42,378 nt of DNA from Clostridium liquoris (lineage in GTDB: Bacteria > Bacillota > Clostridia > Clostridiales > Clostridiaceae). The stretch covers positions 1 to 42,378 of the forward strand of contig NZ_PVXO01000064.1 of NCBI RefSeq assembly GCF_002995785.1, in the 5' to 3' direction. Made by a program: the position numbers and the translations under genes. Shown here piece by piece: positions 32,906-40,948 of this stretch; the first letter of the stretch is position 1; every line of letters begins with the position of its first letter. The notes under the pieces are model-generated. The model was not told where the DNA came from and did no database searches. It saw only the letters and a list, made by a program, of their open reading frames with translations.

Positions 32906-33097
32906 ATGAAGGTTGTTCCATCTATAACTTTTTTAACTGATTGGTATACAATTTTGTATTTTGCAGTTTTGATTTCTCAATTAACTTCAATATATAGCAA
33001 TGCTAAGAAAGGGAAAAATCGTTTCGCAATTGCAAATATTGTTTTCATAGTAATATTTAGTTATTTGTATTTATCTAAATATTATATTCTTAAGTAA
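32906..33097 (+). CDS. Small two-helix membrane peptide
   Basis: The 63-residue peptide has two hydrophobic segments (residues ~10-27 and ~41-58) around a basic loop NAKKGKNRF. A good ribosome site, AAGAGGTGA, precedes the ATG. It lies among the paralogue cluster but is not similar to the paralogues. No known family; its size and topology resemble immunity or leader peptides, without proof. Confidence 0.55.
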   Translation: MKVVPSITFLTDWYTILYFAVLISQLTSIYSNAKKGKNRFAIANIVFIVIFSYLYLSKYYILK

Positions 33098-33126
33098 TTT
33101 GAGTCTATGTAATGGCAAAAGTTTCT

Positions 33127-33180
33127 AGGTACCTGACCCCTTTCAAAAATTGGAAGTGGAGTGAACAATTTTTGTTGCTA
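33127..33180 (+). repeat. GGTACCTGACCC repeat, copy R3
   Basis: aggtacctgacccc, then tttcaaaaattggaagtgga and gtgaacaatttttgttgcta. It lies 29 nt after the stop of the small peptide gene and directly before paralogue 2. Confidence 0.8.
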
Positions 33181-33198
33181 AAAAGGTGGTGGTAAATA

Positions 33199-33567
33199 AT
33201 GAAAGTCGCAAAATCAGTTTTAATACTTTCTATTCCAATACTTTTACTGTATTTATTAAACATTTTTATGTTTAACAAATATCCTTCGTTTTTCGCATGT
33301 TTTTGCGCTTCATCTATATATATACCTAGCTTGGACAAGATGAAATCTTTTAATAAACTAGAAGATAATTTCTTAAATAAAGAGAAGAAAGAATTATCTA
33401 CTGAAGATTTTATTAATTTAGTATTAATTTTTATTCTAACTTTTTTATTTACTGGTTTAATATTCATATCGGGAAATCATAATGAATTGGGTTTTCCTTT
33501 TTTCGGAGCATCAATTATTTTTCTACTTATGAGTTATTTTAAATTTCCTAAAAGATTTTTTTCTTAA
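33199..33567 (+). CDS. Small membrane protein, tandem paralogue 2
   Basis: The 122-residue protein has the same plan as its neighbours: a hydrophobic start (MKVAKSVLILSIPILLLYLLNIFMF), a Cys-containing segment FFACFCASSIY, a charged stretch KEKKELSTEDFINL and two further helices, ending FKFPKRFFS. It is roughly half identical to paralogues 1 and 3, so it is an older duplicate. A ribosome site AAAGGTGG lies before ATG 33199. Function unknown; the conserved ends and charged centre suggest a fixed membrane topology. Confidence 0.75.
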   Translation: MKVAKSVLILSIPILLLYLLNIFMFNKYPSFFACFCASSIYIPSLDKMKSFNKLEDNFLNKEKKELSTEDFINLVLIFILTFLFTGLIFISGNHNELGFPFFGASIIFLLMSYFKFPKRFFS

Positions 33568-33620
33568 AAACCTAAGTATATGGATTATTTAATTTTATGA
33601 TAATATTGAATCAATCATTA

Positions 33621-33680
33621 AAAATAGCACTAATTGTTCTATGATTTTTGGAATATTTAGTGCTATTTATCTTTTTTATT
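33621..33680 (+). terminator. Terminator after paralogue 2
   Basis: Stem AAATAGCACTA/TAGTGCTATTT with a loop of about 25 nt followed by atctttttta. Confidence 0.65.
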
Positions 33681-33783
33681 TTCATCATCATAAATCCAAT
33701 ACATAATATAGGCTATTAAGCTAATATGTGTATGATTTTATTTCAAATAAGTTTATTATTATAAATGGAAGAAGCTTACCTAA

Positions 33784-34224
33784 ATGAAATTAAAAATTAT
33801 TGAGAGGACAACCATATGTCTATTGGCTGGACTGCTGGTTATAAGTGGATTTAATATGAGGACATTAAAAAGCTTAATAATAGTTTTTTTCCCAATGTTT
33901 TTAATTTATTTATTAAATATTCTTATATTTAATAAATATCCTATGTTTCTAGGAAGTTTTTGTGGTTCAGCTATATATCTTAAAAGCTTATTTGGAATAA
34001 ACTCTTGTGCCAAAGTAAAAGATAACTTATTAGAAAAAGAGAAAAGAAAATTATCTACTACAGATTTTATAAATTTGCTATTAGTTTTTATTATAACTGT
34101 TTTATTTACCTTTTTAATATATTTGTTATTTAATAATGGTGACTTAGGTTATCCCTTTTGGGCAACATCATTTGTTTTTGCACTTATGGTACATTTTAAA
34201 TTTCCTAAAAGACTTTTTCCTTAG
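33784..34224 (+). CDS. Small membrane protein, tandem paralogue 3
   Basis: This is the 146-residue intact long form of the family. The first ~25 residues (MKLKIIERTTICLLAGLLVISGF) form an extra hydrophobic segment which in copy 1 is out of frame. The rest closely matches copy 1, including NILIFNKYPMFLGSFCGSAIYLKS and the end FKFPKRLFP. Without a ribosome site at ATG 33784, translation could begin at the internal ATG at the NMRTLK position. Duplicated DNA extends from about 105 nt before the gene to the repeat R4 at its stop codon. Confidence 0.7.
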   Translation: MKLKIIERTTICLLAGLLVISGFNMRTLKSLIIVFFPMFLIYLLNILIFNKYPMFLGSFCGSAIYLKSLFGINSCAKVKDNLLEKEKRKLSTTDFINLLLVFIITVLFTFLIYLLFNNGDLGYPFWATSFVFALMVHFKFPKRLFP

Positions 34225-34276
34225 GTACCTGGCTATTTTCAAAAATTGGAAGTGGTTGAACGATTTTTATTGCTAA
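34223..34276 (+). repeat. GGTACCTGACCC repeat, copy R4
   Basis: aggtacctgg, then ctattttcaaaaattggaag and tggttgaacgatttttattg. As with R2, the unit overlaps the TAG of the preceding gene. Confidence 0.75.
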
Positions 34277-34318
34277 ATATGATATAATTAGTTGATTTAA
34301 CATTTGAAAGGAAGAATT

Positions 34319-34584
34319 ATGGTTACTAATGATTTATCAGATTTTAAAGTGGCAGCTAAAAAAGGATTATTTCATATTTTGGGATCTAATTTTATAAATA
34401 AAGTTATTAGTTTTGGTATAGGTATAGTTTTATCAAGAATACTTAGCACTAAATTATTTGGAACATATACATATGCTCAAACTATTCTAAATACATTTTT
34501 ATTATTTCAAGGGTTAGGTGCCGTATCTGCTATTCTTCAATATTGTAGTGAGATTGATAATGAGGAAAAAAAGTTATCATATGT
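34319..34584 (+). pseudogene. Truncated polysaccharide/oligosaccharide flippase (Wzx-like)
   Basis: About 88 residues remain: VAAKKGLFHILGSNFINKVISFGIGIVLSRILSTKLFGTYTYAQTI, then LLFQGLGAVSAILQYCSE. This is the typical first helix pair of MATE-like flippases, which move lipid-linked sugars and are usually 400-480 residues long. The frame is cut at about 34584 where the IS605-type end begins. I do not find the rest of the gene beyond the insertion, so the loss also involved a deletion. The ribosome site (AAAGGAAG) and ATG at 34319 are intact. Confidence 0.8.
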
Positions 34585-35415
34585 GAACTCACCCCCACTT
34601 TAGAAGTGGTGGCTTCTTGGGTAATACCTTTTAATGAAGATAAGTTTACCAAGCTAACAAGGCAGAACCAGCCTCTTTTATATTTAGTGCTGCATTATAA
34701 TCTCTATCTATAATACAGCCACAATTTTCACATTTATATATTCTATCTGATAGCTGTAACTTTTCTTTCATAGCTCCACAATTACTGCACATTTTGGAAG
34801 ATGGAAACCATTTATCTATTTTGATAAGTTGCTTTCCTTTATCTTCTAACTTATACTTTAGAAAATTTCTAAATGTTCCAAACCCATTGTCGGCTAATGA
34901 TTTACCTAGCTTTAAGCATTGTCCTACTGCTCTTAAGTTTATATCTTCTACTATTATTGCATCGTATGCTTTTGCTAGATTATATGATTTTTTATGAAGC
35001 CAATCTTTCCTTTGTTCTGGTTTTTTCTTTTACATTTGCAAAAGCTAATGAATCTATTTCTTTCATATACTCATAATCTTTTTTTATTATTGCTGGTGTT
35101 GGCAAGTTTATAGCCTTGTAATCAATTTTTCCATTAATAAAATTTTTCTCATGAAGCTGTTTATACAGCATATCAACATATAAGTTATACATTTTTCTAC
35201 TACAACCAAAAGCTTTCTCTAGGTATACCATTTGTTCTTTATTAGGTTTTAGCCTAAATCTATACCCCTTATTTTTCTTAATCACAGATTTCCACCTCAT
35301 TTAGTACTTTTCCCCTATATTTAATAATCAATACTAAACGATTAATCGAACCTAAAATAATAAGAGGGATATCCATCCCCAACCTAAGAGGATGGAAGAG
35401 TTCCACCCATTATAT
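34584..35415 (-). mobile_element. Degenerate IS200/IS605-family (IS1341-like) element, internally deleted
   Basis: On the minus strand the element runs from a left end with subterminal hairpin (TCCATCC...GGATGGA, near 35370-35395) through a tnpB remnant to a right end with hairpin CACTTCTAAAGTG (34595-34609). It has no terminal inverted repeats and no tnpA, as in TnpB-only members. It interrupts the flippase gene. Ends are given to within about 20 nt. Confidence 0.7.
34646..35300 (-). pseudogene. tnpB: tnpB pseudogene, RuvC core deleted
   Basis: The N-terminal part (KGYRFRLKPNKEQMVYLEKAFGCSRKMYN, ending DSLAFANV) joins, after a frameshift near 35030, a C-terminal part (RKDWLHKKSYNLAKAYDAIIVEDINLRAVG). 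The latter has the RuvC-II Glu, a zinc ribbon (CSNCG, then CENCG) and the RuvC-III Asp in DRDYNAALNI. Full TnpB is about 370-400 residues; some 170-190 residues containing the wedge/REC remainder and the RuvC-I Asp are missing. It cannot be an active RNA-guided nuclease. A guide-RNA scaffold could still be encoded over the right end, but this is untested. Confidence 0.8.
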
Positions 35416-35437
35416 TAAAACATTTTAATAGTGAATT

Positions 35438-35602
35438 TCATCTGTTTTTTTTAGATTTACGTTTTTTTATTTCTTTTTTTATTCCTCTATAAATAGGATC
35501 ACAACCAACAATAACACTTAGTGTAAATATTGATGCAGCAGATATTGAAAAAAGCTTAAAATAGATAAATGGGAGGAATATGAATTTAAGGAAAAACCTC
35601 AT
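35438..35602 (-). CDS. Small basic-tailed membrane peptide, possible second cistron
   Basis: The 54-residue frame MRFFLKFIFLPFIYFKLFS...SVIVGCDPIYRG has one or two hydrophobic segments and a strongly basic end (IKKEIKKRKSKKNR). It starts 9 nt after the stop of the cell-wall-binding protein gene on the same strand, with ATAAGGA right before ATG. It could be a real coupled small gene or the end of a lost membrane protein. No family is recognised. Confidence 0.4.
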   Translation of the reverse strand: MRFFLKFIFLPFIYFKLFSISAASIFTLSVIVGCDPIYRGIKKEIKKRKSKKNR

Positions 35603-35611
35603 TCCTTATAA

Positions 35612-37480
35612 TTATTTCTCCATATAAATTTTGTGTTCATCATGCCCATCATCAAAATAAACATAACCATCAACTATGTTTATAAATCGAGCAGGTATAT
35701 CGCTTAATTTAGTTTTATCCGTGCCATCGGTTTTGATTCTATAGAGTCCAAAGTTAGGGGAAATTCCTAAGTCAACTCCCCATACAGAATAATAAATATA
35801 ATTTCCTACTGTGTTTACAGAATAAAATCCTTCTATGGTAAAATCCTCATGTAATAATAGAGTCTTATTTGTACCATCGGTTTTAACCTTATATAAATTT
35901 TCGCTATCATAATAATATACCCAATTGTCTACTACATTAACTTTATAAGATGAATCCTCAGAAACCTTTGTTACATTTGATCCATCTGTTTTGAATTTAT
36001 AAATGTAACGATTATAAGGCGGGGTATCAGTTTTTACTAAGCAATCTGTATAAATATAATCTCCAGATATAGTGAATCTTTGTCCACCACCTAAAATTGA
36101 TTTATCCTGTATATTTATTTTTTGGTCTAAAGTACCATCAGTTTTTACTTTATAGAAATAACTTACACCAGTGTCTATGTTGTAATATATCCAATCCCCT
36201 ATTACCTGCATGGAAAATATACCATGCTTGGAAAATATTTTTGTTTTAGAGGTGCCGTCTGTTTTTACCTTGTATATATCACCTTTAATAAAGTCTAAAT
36301 AATATATCCAACCATCAACTACATTAATATAGGAGGCATTATCATCCGTTATTTTTATTGGATTTGATCCATCCAGATTCATTTTGTGCAGTTTATATTT
36401 TCCGTCAACAAGAATACTGGTATAAATATAATTTCCTTCCTTTGCTATGGAACCAAAGTTTACTATGTTTGCAGAAGTGTTTCCTATATAATTTTTATTC
36501 ACTAGGTTTTCTATTAAAGATGAAGGGACAACTCCTTCACCACCAAGAATAATTAAATTACTTCTAGTTGGTATTAATCTTTCATTAGTAAATTCCAAAG
36601 TTTTTTCAGAAGGAGATTTACTTATTAACATAATAGGTGATGAAGTAATTGATGCTAAGGCAGAACCGGAAAGAGCATCAGGAAAATTTTCACCTGAAGC
36701 AATGAACACTTTGTCTAAGTTTAATTCATCTGAAAAGTTCTTTATTATTGAGATATTTGTATCATATCTATTTTGTCCAGATAATCTTAATGTGTTTGAA
36801 AAGTCTTTTTCAATATTACTGCTTAAAACACCTGTACCACCTAATATATAAGCTTTTAAGATACTTTTTTCTTTTAAATAATTTTTAACTTTGTCCGGTA
36901 ATGCTTCTTTTGGTGACAATATAATTGGTATTTGTTTCTTAGCTGCAATAGGGGCTATTGAAAGAGCATCTGCAAAACCATAACCATTTGAAATAACAAC
37001 TTCATTGAAATTTTCTAGTTTGTCCGCAATTTTTAATGAAGTTTCATATCTATCCTGTCCAGCTAAACGATTACACTTGATTCCCATGGTAGTTAATTGA
37101 TTTTCTACATTTTCAGAAATAACACCTGTACCGCCTATAATAAAAATTTCTTTAACTCCTAATTTTGTAATTTGTTTTTTACAGTTATCACTTAAACCAT
37201 TTTTAGAAGATAAAAAAATAGGAGAATTATATTTTTTAGCAAGTGGAACAGAACAAAGAGCGTCAGGGAAATTTTCTCCTGAAGCAATAATTGCAGTAGG
37301 GGAACTAGTCCAACCTTCCTTTGAAATGGATATAGAGGTTTCATATCTATCTTTTCCATAAATACGATTTAATTCAGCGGCATGAACATTTGATGACATA
37401 CTAAAAAGTGCAGCACTAGCAATTACAAAGGTTTTTACTAATAATTTTACATATGCTTTTTTATTTTGTATAATAACCAC
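35612..37480 (-). CDS. Secreted cell-wall-binding type 2 repeat protein with propeller-like domain
   Basis: The 622-residue protein has a signal peptide (VKLLVKTFVIASAALFSMSSNVHA, cleaved near residue 34). Three tandem CWB2 repeats follow (~35-315), each with a RYETS- or RYDTN-type motif and a GENFPDALS-like motif that attach the protein to anionic wall polymer. The C-terminal half (~325-620) has at least six repeats of the form GNYIYY...YKVKTDGT-KTKL, a DUF5050-like beta-propeller. Likely a surface-layer-associated protein; ligand unknown. The annotated GTG start overlaps its ribosome site (AAGGGG); initiation at the following ATT/ATA codons would be better spaced, so the start is uncertain by a few residues. 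Confidence 0.88.
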   Translation of the reverse strand: MVIIQNKKAYVKLLVKTFVIASAALFSMSSNVHAAELNRIYGKDRYETSISISKEGWTSSPTAIIASGENFPDALCSVPLAKKYNSPIFLSSKNGLSDNCKKQITKLGVKEIFIIGGTGVISENVENQLTTMGIKCNRLAGQDRYETSLKIADKLENFNEVVISNGYGFADALSIAPIAAKKQIPIILSPKEALPDKVKNYLKEKSILKAYILGGTGVLSSNIEKDFSNTLRLSGQNRYDTNISIIKNFSDELNLDKVFIASGENFPDALSGSALASITSSPIMLISKSPSEKTLEFTNERLIPTRSNLIILGGEGVVPSSLIENLVNKNYIGNTSANIVNFGSIAKEGNYIYTSILVDGKYKLHKMNLDGSNPIKITDDNASYINVVDGWIYYLDFIKGDIYKVKTDGTSKTKIFSKHGIFSMQVIGDWIYYNIDTGVSYFYKVKTDGTLDQKINIQDKSILGGGQRFTISGDYIYTDCLVKTDTPPYNRYIYKFKTDGSNVTKVSEDSSYKVNVVDNWVYYYDSENLYKVKTDGTNKTLLLHEDFTIEGFYSVNTVGNYIYYSVWGVDLGISPNFGLYRIKTDGTDKTKLSDIPARFINIVDGYVYFDDGHDEHKIYMEK

Positions 37481-37636
37481 CCCTTATTATAAGTATATTT
37501 TTTATTAACATTGTAAACTATTTGTAAACAATTTTCCAATTTATTTGGATTAGTATTTCCATAGCAATTTAAGCCAACTAAGCCAATTGAAGTTATTTTC
37601 TTGCAGCTGGTTTTTAAAATTCTATTGCTTCCTTTC

Positions 37637-37665
37637 GCATATAAAAATTTTTGTAGTTAATACTA
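37637..37665 (+). promoter_or_regulatory. Candidate sigma-G/sigma-F promoter of the spoVA operon
   Basis: GCATA (37637-37641) and AATACTA (37659-37665) are separated by 17 nt, close to the forespore consensus (GCATR, then CATACTA). It lies 73 nt before the first gene of a forespore-type operon, as expected for spoVA genes. Confidence 0.55.
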
Positions 37666-37738
37666 AGATTAAAGTAGTAATATTTTACGAAATTTTGATA
37701 ATAATAATTTTAGCTAACTATTTAAGGAGTTGAGGGTT

Positions 37739-37945
37739 ATGACAGTAGGTTCAAAGGTGAAACAAACATTGGCTAACTTAAAGGGAGTTGAAAGTACCCT
37801 AAAAATTTATTCCTTGCAGAGTAGAAATAAGGAAGAGACAAAGGTCTATAAAGAAGCACTTGAGACTACGGAATTAGTTATTAAGGATATAGAAGACAGA
37901 TTAAAAACATTAGAGTTTGAAGAACCACAATACAGAGAAAATTAA
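37739..37945 (+). CDS. DUF1657 small spore protein
   Basis: The 68-residue helical protein MTVGSKVKQTLANLKGVESTLKIYSLQ...EEPQYREN is a DUF1657 member. It is the first gene of the operon and a paralogue of the last gene (40723-40929); both begin MTVG and end with EEPQY or QEPQY. ATG 37739 is chosen because AAGGAG lies 9 nt upstream; a TTG three codons earlier overlaps that site. DUF1657 proteins accompany spoVA2mob operons linked to spore heat resistance. Confidence 0.88.
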   Translation: MTVGSKVKQTLANLKGVESTLKIYSLQSRNKEETKVYKEALETTELVIKDIEDRLKTLEFEEPQYREN

Positions 37946-37954
37946 GAGAGGAAA

Positions 37955-38821
37955 ATGCCTATGCAGAATTGGGTTATGATACTTTTAAGAACTGCAGTTT
38001 TGTTTTTTGTAACTTTATGGATAATGAGAATTATTGGAGAGAGGAGTGTGTCAAGGATAACCCCTTTTAAATTTGTAAGCTATATGGTTATTGCCATTAT
38101 TGTTTCATTGATTTCTTTGGGTGCTATAACAAATATTGTCTTTGGATTTATTGCATTAGCGGTTTGGATAGCACTTTCTATAGCGCTGGATTACTTATCC
38201 ATAAAAAGCAAATGGGTTCATGACTTTATAAATGGAAGAGAAACCATACTGATAAAAGACGGTAAGATTATGGAAAACAATTTAATGCATGTTAGGTACT
38301 CTGGTGAGGAACTATTAAGAGAATTGCGATCAAAAAATGCCTTTAATTTAGCAGATGTTGAGTTTGCAGTAATGGAATCAACAGGAGATATTAATGTTTT
38401 ATTAAAGTCAGATAGAAAACCTATTACAGCTAAGGATTTACAAAGAAAAGTTGCACCTTGGTCCCAGCCCCAGACTGTAATATTAGATGGTAATATTTTG
38501 GATGATTCATTGACGGATATGGGACTTGATAGGGAATGGCTAAAAGTTCAACTATCAACCTCAGCAGTGTCACTGGATAATGTGTTCATTGGCCAAGTGG
38601 ATTCCTCTGGGGATTTGTTTATAGATCTTTTTGATGATTCAATTGAAGTTGCACAGCCTAAAGTTAAAGAGATGCTTTATGCAAGTATGTCAAAGGTTCA
38701 GGCTGATTTACTATGTTTTTCATTAGAAACAGAGGATATGAAAACTAGAAGAATGTATTTAAATAATGCCAATAAACTAAAGAAAATCATGGATAAACTA
38801 GAGCCTTATTTATTACGTTAG
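37955..38821 (+). CDS. 2Duf/YetF-like protein (DUF421 plus DUF1657)
   Basis: The 288-residue membrane protein has about three N-terminal helices (residues ~5-85). A cytoplasmic DUF421 domain follows (~95-215: GRETILIKDGKIMENNLMHVRYSGEELLRELR, then FAVMESTGDINVLLK). The C-terminus (~235-288: MLYASMSKVQADLLCFSLETEDMKTRRMYLNNANKLKKIMDKLEPYL) resembles DUF1657. This two-domain layout is that of 2Duf proteins, reported to raise spore resistance to heat and chemicals. Its place between DUF1657 and spoVAC matches spoVA2mob operons. Start: ATG after GAGAGGA, 9 nt after the previous stop. Confidence 0.9.
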   Translation: MPMQNWVMILLRTAVLFFVTLWIMRIIGERSVSRITPFKFVSYMVIAIIVSLISLGAITNIVFGFIALAVWIALSIALDYLSIKSKWVHDFINGRETILIKDGKIMENNLMHVRYSGEELLRELRSKNAFNLADVEFAVMESTGDINVLLKSDRKPITAKDLQRKVAPWSQPQTVILDGNILDDSLTDMGLDREWLKVQLSTSAVSLDNVFIGQVDSSGDLFIDLFDDSIEVAQPKVKEMLYASMSKVQADLLCFSLETEDMKTRRMYLNNANKLKKIMDKLEPYLLR

Positions 38822-38835
38822 AAGGTGTTGAGATT

Positions 38836-39315
38836 ATGTCAAATAAAAAAAAGAAAAAATTAACTCCTATTCAGCAGGAATATCAAGATTTTGCCAAGGA
38901 CAGGGAGCCAAAACCACAAGTTTTAAAAAATTGTATAAGAGCTTTTTTAGTTGGAGGAATTATATGCACTATAGGTCAGGGGCTGCAATGGTTTTTCATG
39001 AAATACTTTAATTTTACAAAAGAAACCGCTGGGAATCCTGCATCTGCTGTGTTAATAATAATTTCTATTTTACTTACAGGCTTTGGAGTTTATGATCATA
39101 TTGCACAATGGGCTGGAGCGGGTACTGCTGTTCCTGTTACAGGTTTTGCAAATACCATGGCTTCTGCTGCTATTGAACATAGAACTGAAGGTTATGTTTT
39201 AGGAGTGGGAGGAAATATGTTTAAACTCTCTGGAGCTGTAATTGTTTATGGAGTTTTTTCAGCTTTTGTTGTTGCAATATTAAAGTTAACTATAAAGTGG
39301 TTAGGTGGGATGTAA
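38836..39315 (+). CDS. spoVAC: SpoVAC: spore DPA channel protein
   Basis: This 159-residue protein has a Lys-rich start (MSNKKKKKLTPIQQEYQ), the family box PKPQVLKNCIRAFLVGGIICTIGQGLQ and four or so hydrophobic segments, including AQWAGAGTAVPVTGFANTMASAAIEHRTEGY, the SpoVAC signature. In Bacillus, SpoVAC is a mechanosensitive channel that passes dipicolinic acid into the forespore and out at germination. Its stop codon abuts the spoVAD start, so the two are translationally coupled. Confidence 0.95.
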   Translation: MSNKKKKKLTPIQQEYQDFAKDREPKPQVLKNCIRAFLVGGIICTIGQGLQWFFMKYFNFTKETAGNPASAVLIIISILLTGFGVYDHIAQWAGAGTAVPVTGFANTMASAAIEHRTEGYVLGVGGNMFKLSGAVIVYGVFSAFVVAILKLTIKWLGGM

Positions 39316-40317
39316 ATGCTTAAGGGTCATCAAACATGGGTTTTTGATTCTAAACCAGTAATAATATCCTCTGCTGCAGTTGGAGGGGCATTTGAAGCTG
39401 AAGGAGCATTGGCAGAGGATTTTGATATTCTTCATGAGGATATATGGTTAGGACAGGACAGCTTTGAAAAGGCAGAAAAAAAACTATTGGAAGAAGCCTG
39501 TGAAACAGCTATTAGCAAAGCCAAGATGAAAAAAGAAGATGTACAATTTTTTATAAGTGGAGATTTAATGAATCAAATTATTTCCAGTAGTTTTGCGGCT
39601 CGCACATTAGGTATGCCTTTTTTGGGAATTTTTGGAGCTTGTTCTAGTTCTATGGAAGGTCTTGCACTAGCTTCTTTACTAATTGATAGTAAGTCAGCAG
39701 AATATGTAGTAGCAGGTGCATCCAGCCACAATGTAGCAGCGGAAAAACAATTCAGATATCCTACAGAATATGGGGGACAAAAGCCGCCAACTGCTCAATG
39801 GACAGTAACTGGAGCGGGAGCAGCTTTAGTAGCACAAAAAGGTGATGGACCAAAAGTGAGCTGTGCTACCATAGGCAAAGTAGTAGATATGGGAATCTCG
39901 GACCCATTTAACATGGGAGCTGCCATGGCACCAGCAGCAGTGGATACAATAGAGGCACACTTTAGAGATTTAAATATAGACCCCTCCTATTACGATTTAA
40001 TTGCTACGGGAGATTTAGGAAGTGTTGGGCATAGCATTGCTGGTGACTTATTAGATAAACATGGTTTAAAAATCCTAAAACATAGATTTACTGATTGCGG
40101 ACTATTGATTTATAACAAGGATCAGCCTGTAATGGCTGGTGGCAGCGGATGTGGATGTTCTGCTGTAGTTACCTATGGCCATTTACTTAAACGCATGAAA
40201 AAAGGCGAATTGAAAAAGATATTGATTGTAGCCACAGGGGCACTATTATCTCCATTGTCCTATCAACAAAAAGAAAGTATACCTTGTATTGCTCATGCAG
40301 TATCTATAGAGATGTAA
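39316..40317 (+). CDS. spoVAD: SpoVAD: thiolase-fold DPA-binding protein
   Basis: The 333-residue soluble protein has a thiolase/ketoacyl-synthase-like fold: IISSAAVGGAFEAEGALAEDFD, then FGACSSSMEGLALAS around the former nucleophile position and SGCGCSAV near the end. SpoVAD binds dipicolinic acid directly in Bacillus and works with SpoVAC and SpoVAE. The ATG follows the spoVAC stop without a gap. Length is normal (about 330-340). Confidence 0.95.
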   Translation: MLKGHQTWVFDSKPVIISSAAVGGAFEAEGALAEDFDILHEDIWLGQDSFEKAEKKLLEEACETAISKAKMKKEDVQFFISGDLMNQIISSSFAARTLGMPFLGIFGACSSSMEGLALASLLIDSKSAEYVVAGASSHNVAAEKQFRYPTEYGGQKPPTAQWTVTGAGAALVAQKGDGPKVSCATIGKVVDMGISDPFNMGAAMAPAAVDTIEAHFRDLNIDPSYYDLIATGDLGSVGHSIAGDLLDKHGLKILKHRFTDCGLLIYNKDQPVMAGGSGCGCSAVVTYGHLLKRMKKGELKKILIVATGALLSPLSYQQKESIPCIAHAVSIEM

Positions 40318-40330
40318 AGAAAGGTGCTGG

Positions 40331-40690
40331 TTGAAATTGTGGATTTTTGTTTGGTCATTTATTGTTGGTGGAATTATATGTGTTATTGGTCAGATAATGA
40401 TGGATGTTTTTAAACTTACACCAGCTCATACCATGACTACATTAGTTGTAGTAGGAGCCATATTAGGCGGTTTAGGATTGTACGATCCATTAGTGAAGTT
40501 TGCAGGTGCAGGTGCTTCTGTACCAATAATGAGTTTTGGTAATTCCCTAGTAAAAGGAGCACTAATGGAGGCTGAGAAGTTTGGTATTATTGGAGTGCTC
40601 ACTGGTATATTTGAAATTACAAGTTCAGGTATATCTGCAGCCATAATATTTTCATTTTTAGCTTCATTAATATTTAAACCAAAAGGTTAA
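40331..40690 (+). CDS. spoVAE: SpoVAE (SpoVAEb): spore DPA uptake membrane protein
   Basis: This 119-residue protein has three to four helices and the motif KFAGAGASVPIMSFGNSLVKGALMEAEKFG, similar to but shorter than the SpoVAC box. It corresponds to SpoVAEb. The start is a TTG with AAAGGTG upstream, 13 nt after spoVAD. It is required with SpoVAC and SpoVAD for dipicolinate movement. Confidence 0.93.
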   Translation: MKLWIFVWSFIVGGIICVIGQIMMDVFKLTPAHTMTTLVVVGAILGGLGLYDPLVKFAGAGASVPIMSFGNSLVKGALMEAEKFGIIGVLTGIFEITSSGISAAIIFSFLASLIFKPKG

Positions 40691-40722
40691 TATAACAAAA
40701 TACTTGAAGGGAGGTGAGAATG

Positions 40723-40929
40723 ATGACAGTAGGAACACAGATGCAGCAAGCTATAGCTGGTATTCAATCAGCAGCAGCTACAATGAAAACTTTTGCATTG
40801 GAAACAGATGATAAAAATGCACAAAAGGAATTTCAGCAGTTAGCTCAAACTTTTGAAAACTCATTACAAGTTTTACAGAAAAGACAAAAATATATTGAAC
40901 AGCAGGAACCTCAATATAAGCAGCAGTAA
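40723..40929 (+). CDS. DUF1657 small spore protein (second copy)
   Basis: The 68-residue protein MTVGTQMQQAIAGIQSAAATMKTFALETDDKNAQ is paralogous to the first gene of the operon. The segment FALETDDKNAQKEF also resembles the DUF1657 part of the 2Duf protein. ATG 40723 is 8 nt after GGAGG; earlier GTG/ATG codons are too close to it. It is the last gene before the terminator. Confidence 0.88.
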   Translation: MTVGTQMQQAIAGIQSAAATMKTFALETDDKNAQKEFQQLAQTFENSLQVLQKRQKYIEQQEPQYKQQ

Positions 40930-40948
40930 ACTAAATGAACTTATAATT

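Noticed and set aside
34590-35300. Active TnpB nuclease with guide RNA
   Set aside because: The RuvC-I Asp region is deleted and the two halves are in different frames.
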